A DNA stretch of 64,000 nucleotides, taken from the NCBI RefSeq assembly GCF_016545825.1, contig NC_052613.1:47536112-47600111 (forward strand), read 5' to 3'. The first letter of the stretch is position 1, and each line of letters opens with the position of its first letter. Made by a program: the position numbers and the translations under genes. Shown here one piece after another: positions 57,862-64,000 of the stretch. The stretch is from Eucalyptus grandis (lineage: Eukaryota > Streptophyta > Magnoliopsida > Myrtales > Myrtaceae). The notes below the pieces were generated by a model. That model saw only the letters and a list, made by a program, of their open reading frames with translations, was not told where the DNA came from and did not search any database.

Positions 57862-60800
57862 TTTCTGGTCGGAGGAAGAATTGCTGTTTTAATTGATTCT
57901 CCTCCTCCTCCATCCCTCCCATTGGAATACTAATTTGGAATACATTGAGCTGCCAAGCTGCATATGATTGAAGGAACAGATGACCTAAAACACTTTTGAG
58001 AGAATGATTGGTTCTACAATTCCAGGCTTACATAAAATCAATTCGCTGTCGCCTTTTTTTACTAAAAAGGATGGTACTTGTCACAAGACATCTGCGTTTG
58101 TGAGTGTGCCATATTGCCATTGATTTACAGGTTTTTCTTACCTGTGTTTACAACGTGGGTGCCATTTTTGAGAGGCTTGTTGTTGGCTGTTTTCTGATAC
58201 AAACTAATAAACTGTATACTACTTTCTTTTTTGGTATTAAGCTACTGGGATTTCAGAAATATGCAAAAATCGAAGAGAGGAGAACCATTACGTGTTGATC
58301 TTTTTATATCTCATCTCCGACAATCACGGGGGATGTAATTTAGTGACTTCAGTGATTGTATATTGCATTAACAGGGAGCCTCGTGGCTTTGGATTTGTGA
58401 AGTTCCGATATGCGGAAGATGCAGCTGAGGCTAAGCAGCAAGTGAATCATACTGTTATCGGAGGACGTGAGATAAGAATTGTTTTTGCTGAGGAGAACAG
58501 AAAAACTCCTCACGAGATGCGTGTGACTGAGCGTGTGAGGTACAATTTGTCACATTCTCCATTTCACTAGGTTGTCTTTATGGCATCTGTTTCCATCGAT
58601 TCATGACAGGTTTTTTTGGTAAATTCTTTTTCCCCCCATTTTAAAATGAAGTGGGCGACACAGGGAAAGAAGGAGAAGTACATCAAGGTCTCCAAGACGC
58701 CACAATCATTGTCAGTAATTTTGACTTCATGTCCATTCTGATTTGTGGCTTTCTCTCCCTTTGGGCTGTACAACGAATGGAGCAGTCTGTCATGATGGAC
58801 ATCCTTGTGAGTTTGGAGAATCTTATTCTGTTTTTGTATTTTCTTACAGCTTACTCGAGGTCACCAACACCAGATAGGCATGACTCAAGGTTTGGCATTT
58901 TTGTCTGAGTGGATTTAATTGCATTGTTACTGGTTTTATACTTTTCTGTTCCTCTTTTAGGATGATAAGTACACTGTAGTTGAGCATATTAGGAACTTAC
59001 AGTACTAAGGGTGCCTTATTGGCCTGGGAAGAATATACAGAACTCTTAGTGGCATTCTTTCACTTTTATGTCAAGTATAACGTGATATTTATACTGTCTA
59101 TATGTATTTTCAACTAATAATGCTTACATTGTAGTTTTAATCTTTTTGGTACGTGAAATCTAGATCAAGTTATTTCAGTTCAATCTTTGCTATATAAAAA
59201 GTAGTTTGAGTTATCTGTCGATTCTCATCCTTGGTGAACTTTAGTGGATGATATTGCCCAATGCATTAAAGTAGTAGAATTTAACTCTTTTTATAGTTTT
59301 ATGTGTTTTGTACGCCCTGTATGTTTGTAGTAATTGTGGTATGGGATTTTCACTTTAGCTAAATTTTGAATGGAAACCTATGCATTCTTCATTCATTTCT
59401 TGTCAATATAGGTAAACATTTTGTTGTTTATTTCCCTTGGACATTTGTGCTTATAGATAGGAAGCTGTTTGTCTATTCTGGATATAGACCATGGCGAACT
59501 ATTCAAATTTAATTTATTGAAATAGTAGCCTTTTGTTAAAATATCTAGGACTGGCTAAATGAGTCGCAAAGGCGACTGATCGTCCTAGCCAACCATTTTT
59601 CTTGGAATGGTTTACTTGTGGACCAATCACATTATGCTTTTGAGTGAAAAAGAGTGGCCATGTACAATTGAAAGGAAAACTTTGCTGACTTTAGCATGGC
59701 AGATTGGTGTATATGAGAATTTTATTATTTTGCTGGCCTTGTTACTTTTGGTATTAGTAATCTGATGCATCTCTATCCTATTATGTTCATACTACGGTGG
59801 TTTTTATCGATTTGGGGTGATTGATGCAGTGCAGCATCATTTCTGTGGTATTGAACAGTATCTGCTTGTGGCCTTGTTTATGCAGATATTAAAGTGAACA
59901 GGAAGATTTTAAAGACCTATGGGTAAATAAAGTTAAACGACAAAGAGAGAGATGGACAACTCCCTTACCATTCTGTCAAAGCTTTTCTAATGTTATTATC
60001 CCACCTTCGCCAATTACTGTCAAAGCATGGGCTTTTGCTTACTAGGTCTGGTGGCCTGCAGTTGCAACTGAACTGATTAGTAAAGCACTGTCAGCAGATG
60101 ATTAAATCACTAAAGTACCTTTTTTTCACTATTTGTTTTCTCTGTGTGATCTAACATAGTTATTAATGAAAAGGTTTTGAAGCTTTATTTTGTTTTGCAT
60201 ATACCATCCAGTTAAGAAAAGAAATAGAGCTTTTTTATGGCCAAAGAAAGAAATCATCCTCAATCAAGGGAAGCAATACTGGTGTAGAGATATGATGACA
60301 TTGTCAAAGATAGTTTGGGTTTTAGAAAGTTGGGCCAAAGAGAGCCATGCAGTTGTTGGATGCTGACGTACCGGTACATCGTTAATGAGACTAATTCCAG
60401 TATTTGGGCCCAAGTTGGTAATTTGTACGGAACTCTTATTAAGGTGCAGGTAACGGTCATCTTCAATCAGTTAGATAGTGATGCCATCATGTTGATGTTT
60501 ATATGATTTTGTAAGTTGAATGTAATTTTTTTACTTGCAAAACAGATTTTCTTGGTACTTTTTATTAGCTTTTGCTGATGGTATTTTTTTCTTTTTTCGT
60601 AAAATTCATGCTTCAAGCCGAGTAATGTTTCCTTGTAAGATCTTTTGTTACCCTAGATCGTGTTCTGTTTTATGTAAGGGAATCTTTATGTTCCATTTTT
60701 ATTATTTCCCATCTCAATGGATATACCGATTCCTTGAACCAGGAGCCGTGGGGCAAAGGATCGATACCAGTCTCCAATGCAATCTGGGTCTGTACCACAT

Positions 60801-62620
60801 TCTCCATATCCTCAGGAGCACAAGATTAAGCGGTCTAGTAAGAGGTCTCCAAGTCCAAGGGAAGATAGTCGAAGTCCCATTCTGGAGAGGGGTTATCCAG
60901 CAAGCAGGTCTCAGAGTCCAAGGGGCAATATTCGCAGTCCTTCGAGGTCTCGTTCACAGTCTTACAGGTATATCTGTTGTTTTTCTAGTCTTGGTCGGAA
61001 ACAACGCATCTCTTCCTTGCGCTTCATCCAATTGTCAAATAATTTCTCCTTTAATCTGTTATTTTTCTAGTCTTGGTCTGGAACAATGCATCTCTTCTAT
61101 GCGCCGGCTGATTGTCAAATAATTTTTCCTTTCATCGAAGTCAATTTTCTGTTTTCGGAATATGACCTTGGTGATTAGGTTGGCATGAACTTGGTAATTA
61201 TTTTTATGTTGCAAATTTAGTGGTTGACCATAAATGGCATAGGTTGTTCTGTTGAGATAGATCTGTGAGAATTCCTCCAGGTGCATATGATGCGGTATTT
61301 TTTTGATATTTTACTCAACTTTAGGTGCTGTACCGATAGCAATTGATATTTATCAGGTGATTGCTTTTGCTGTGACACCCATATGATGTTCCATTGGCAA
61401 GAGAATTGATAAAGATGGTAAAGTACTTCAAATTTTCTTACGAGAGAAAGTATTAATACTTTGAATTTGCATGAATGAAGCATGTTCCCTCATTATGTTG
61501 TTGAAATTCATCAGTCCCATTTACTACTAACCAATAGCTAGGGGATTTATCTGGTTTATGGTGGCATAGTGCTAGTATCTACAGTTTTAGCATATTTTCT
61601 GTTCATTGAAGTAGTTCTTTGTGCATTTCATGTGCAGCCCACGCTGAGAGCCTTCTGAGTAAGAATTACGGGGCTTGCAGTCAAGATGGTGGTATGCCAG
61701 TGGTGGTTCTTTGCAAAGTGCACTTCCAAGTATCAAAGTGAACGATAAACAGTGTCCTTTTGGAGATCCTGTTGCTCTCTTTGAATTTTAAATATCATGG
61801 ATTAGGCTATGCTCTAGAAATGCTTTGTACGTTTTTGTTGGAGTTGGGCTTTGTGAACATCAAGTGCAAGATGGTTGTTGGTTGTTGGTTGTTGGTTGCT
61901 GGTCACTCTTTCAAGTCCTACGTTCGACCTTAATGCATGGCTCTTAACTTTATATGTGTCTGGTTTTTCTTTATTGTCGGTTTAATGTGTATTCCCGGGC
62001 TTAGACACCAGATCAATGTGTGGGGTTACCCAGTGCTTGGAGTCGGTCCCAGTTCTGTATAAACTGCGGTTGATCTGCAATGAGCTACTCTGTCTCTTCC
62101 TTGTTATCGTCTGAACATAGTCGCGTTGAAACTAAGCCAGTTCTTGCTATTTGATGGTCATCTCCATGTACAGGAACAGATGAGCAACATTGATTTTGAA
62201 TGCTTGAGGGTCAGTGGACATAAGCACTGAATCATTTCAAGCTGGGTGATCTGGAAGGACTTGGATGGATCATTTGAATTTAAATTGTTCGGTCAAAGGA
62301 TAGCACCGACATCCTTAGTGTAAGAGACCTGTTTTGGTGCCTAAGGCTGTCGCGATTGTTGTCATCTCATCGATGGGTATAGAGGAGGGAGGAAGAGAGG
62401 GAGAGGTGGGCCGGCGATAGAGATCGGAAGAGACGTGGTGGAGGCCGATATCAGTTGTGTCGCCGCGTTAAGGAGTCGTGTCTAGATGCGATCAGCCCCC
62501 TTTAACCCTGCCCAGCACATAGCCTTACCAGGGCCGAACTCAATTCCATTCGAAGAACTACGTTCGAGCGCACTGAATTAAGCCACCAAGACCACCACCA
62601 CTGTACCATGTCTTCTCTGC
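57862..62620 (+). repeat. SR-protein segment, copy B of the 4.7-kb duplication
   Basis: The counterpart of 34002-38755. Alignment is continuous with small indels only. Its right end runs straight into repeat D copy 2. Confidence 0.92.
58375..60967 (+). pseudogene. SR splicing factor (SCL/SC35-like), truncated copy B
   Basis: The same exon pieces as copy A are found at 58375-58539 (EPRGFGFVKFRYAEDAAEAKQ to VFAEENRKTPHEMRV), 58850-58889 (YSRSPTPDRHDSR) and 60743-60967 (RS-rich). Unlike copy A, the RRM exon is open, with CGA at 58406-58408. The exon encoding RNP2 and the N terminus is absent upstream, so no complete RRM can be made. A GTGGGG variant at the start of the third exon changes one arginine codon (AGG to GGG). 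Best read as a gene fragment that lost its 5' end before duplication; a short transcript using a new promoter is not excluded. Confidence 0.8.
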
Positions 62621-63646
62621 TGCCGCCACCTTCTTGTGGTAAAAACAAATGAAAGGTAGAATTGAAAAGAAGTGGGATTTTTTTTTTCTAAAAAATAAAT
62701 ACGAAACGTTATGAAAATAAAAATAAAAATAAAAATAGTAGACTTGTGTCCTCACAAATCTACAATGATGCAGATCTATTAGAAAACTCAATACGTATGT
62801 AATCATAAGTAATGTATAGCTTTTCATAACTCAAAGGGATGAATAGACTTAAAAGCTCAAGGAATACTCTATAATAAAATTAATTGTTACAAAAACGGCC
62901 CACGCTATTCCACACTCGAAATGGAGGGAAAGGTTGGAAGGGATTTAAAAAAATGCAAGAAATGTTCTCATATGAGTGGAGAGCTCCATTTATTTCTAAT
63001 TCACTTATGATCGACCATCATCATAGCCATTATGCCATTTCAAAATAGAGGCAAAATCTCAAGAAAATCATCAGTTTGACAAGTTCTGGAAATTCTCTCC
63101 CCAAATTATTAGTAATAGTTTCCAATAAATTGGACAAATTGCGTCACCTTAAGTTAAAAAAGATGAATAATGCTAGAGACACTCACATTGACATATTCAA
63201 CCAGTTCAAAACTTATAATACTTAAACAATAAATAGATTTATAAAATTATATAATGTCACCATTTTGCCACATCTAATGGAAACTCAAGGTGGCGTTGGC
63301 AAAAAATCTTCCAACAAGGAATGCGTTCATCAGTAGTTAAGCGCAAAGGAATAGACTTATTGCTCTCAGACATTTCAAAAAAGAGACTAACTTGAGCTGT
63401 TCAAGCGCAGCATCTTGACGACATTCAAGACGGTTAGAACCACAGCAGCATCTGCTACCTTGCAAGCTGCTCTAAGTTATTAAAGAGTCGAGATTCAAGG
63501 TACTAACCCCCATTTAATTACAATGGGCATGCCTTTTCAAAGGCTTGTTGCTCTTTGCGGCATAAATCGAACTCGTTTGTGTGGTAATACATGCAACCAA
63601 CATAAGCATCCATCTCTTTGGTACACCTCTAGTGAAGATCTTTCAG
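62607..63646. repeat. Direct repeat D, copy 2
   Basis: Matches 55130-56217. It contains an AAAAT microsatellite at about 62714-62737 where copy 1 has an AAT run (about 55288-55300). No gene recognised. Confidence 0.85.
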
Positions 63647-64000
63647 TCTGCACAGCCAAAAATACATGGAATAGATATTGCAACAGAAAGTGGTAAGTAA
63701 AATGCAACAACTACTTTTATCAGTTGAAAGAGGTATCATGAATTTTTCCAGCGCCTCTATTTAAGTTTCTAAAAAATCTATTTGTATCTGTAGACTTCTG
63801 TGGGCAAATGTCATGAATCATTGACAGTAAAGCTTATAGCCAGTTTGTATTTGCCAATGTAAGGGTTGTGCAGCCCAAAAATGAAGATAAGATTAATGCA
63901 ATGACTAAGAGGCCCACGAGTATGTCTACATCTAAAACTGTGAAAAGAAGTAGATTGCATTCCTCTCACTTGAAATTGAAAGTGCATAGCCCATTAGTCA
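63647..64000. other. Right edge, no feature recognised
   Basis: Unique AT-rich sequence with no supportable gene on either strand. Confidence 0.4.

Noticed and set aside
55130..63646. Repeat D pair as LTRs of a retrotransposon carrying the SR gene
   Set aside because: No TG...CA ends, no target-site duplication, no primer-binding site or polypurine tract next to the repeats, and no gag or pol in the interior.
1..64000. tRNA, rRNA, organelle-DNA insertions and Helitron Rep/helicase or MULE transposase genes
   Set aside because: Looked for on both strands by eye; nothing convincing. A structural search for Helitron ends was not possible here.

Overview
The window is nuclear DNA from a flowering plant, almost certainly a eudicot. 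The evidence is a coiled-coil NLR resistance gene present in two copies, a Ty1/copia retrotransposon with an initiator-tRNA-Met primer site, hAT elements with 8-bp target-site duplications, and pieces of intron-containing plant housekeeping genes. I cannot name the species. There is one clearly intact long gene, a CC-NBS-LRR gene at 42853-46263 (minus). Nearly everything else is mobile DNA, segmental duplication or broken gene copies.

Layout. 1-3924: the 5' part of a decayed copia element (minus) with its 5' LTR at 2960-3924. 3925-15330: segmental copy 1, holding a frameshifted NLR pseudogene (4631-7837) and its long upstream region. 15600-20225: a plus-strand run of host-gene pieces in which the first three exons of a PIG-U-like gene lead directly into the acyltransferase exons of a plastid glycerol-3-phosphate acyltransferase (ATS1-like). 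20508-21750: a MITE-like element. 23939-32290: a minus-strand run of pieces: the start of a plastid glucose-6-phosphate isomerase, an unidentified exon, and the C-terminal exons of an insulysin-type (M16) peptidase. Two complete hAT elements lie in and beside this run (24328-26630 and 32338-33219). 34002-38755: first copy of a truncated SR-protein (SCL/SC35-like) gene. 39393-41090: a chloroplast-type glutamine synthetase pseudogene (minus). 42155-54200: segmental copy 2 with the intact NLR, split by a 3.9-kb solo-LTR-like insertion (49650-53593). 55130-56217 and 62607-63646: a directly repeated 1-kb segment on either side of the second truncated SR-protein copy (57862-62620).

How it fits together. 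The two NLR segments align over several kilobases on both sides of the gene, so each acts as the empty-site reference for insertions in the other. This fixes the ends and 5-bp target duplication of the solo LTR, and the inner end of the copia element. One NLR copy stayed open and gained an in-frame 204-bp LRR duplication; the other has a cluster of small indels. The most unusual aspect is the density of host-gene fragments that keep introns and are joined to unrelated genes: at least six source genes between 16 and 41 kb. That pattern indicates DNA-level capture or repeated ectopic rearrangement, not retroposition. I did not find a transposase, Rep/helicase or Helitron terminus that would identify the agent.
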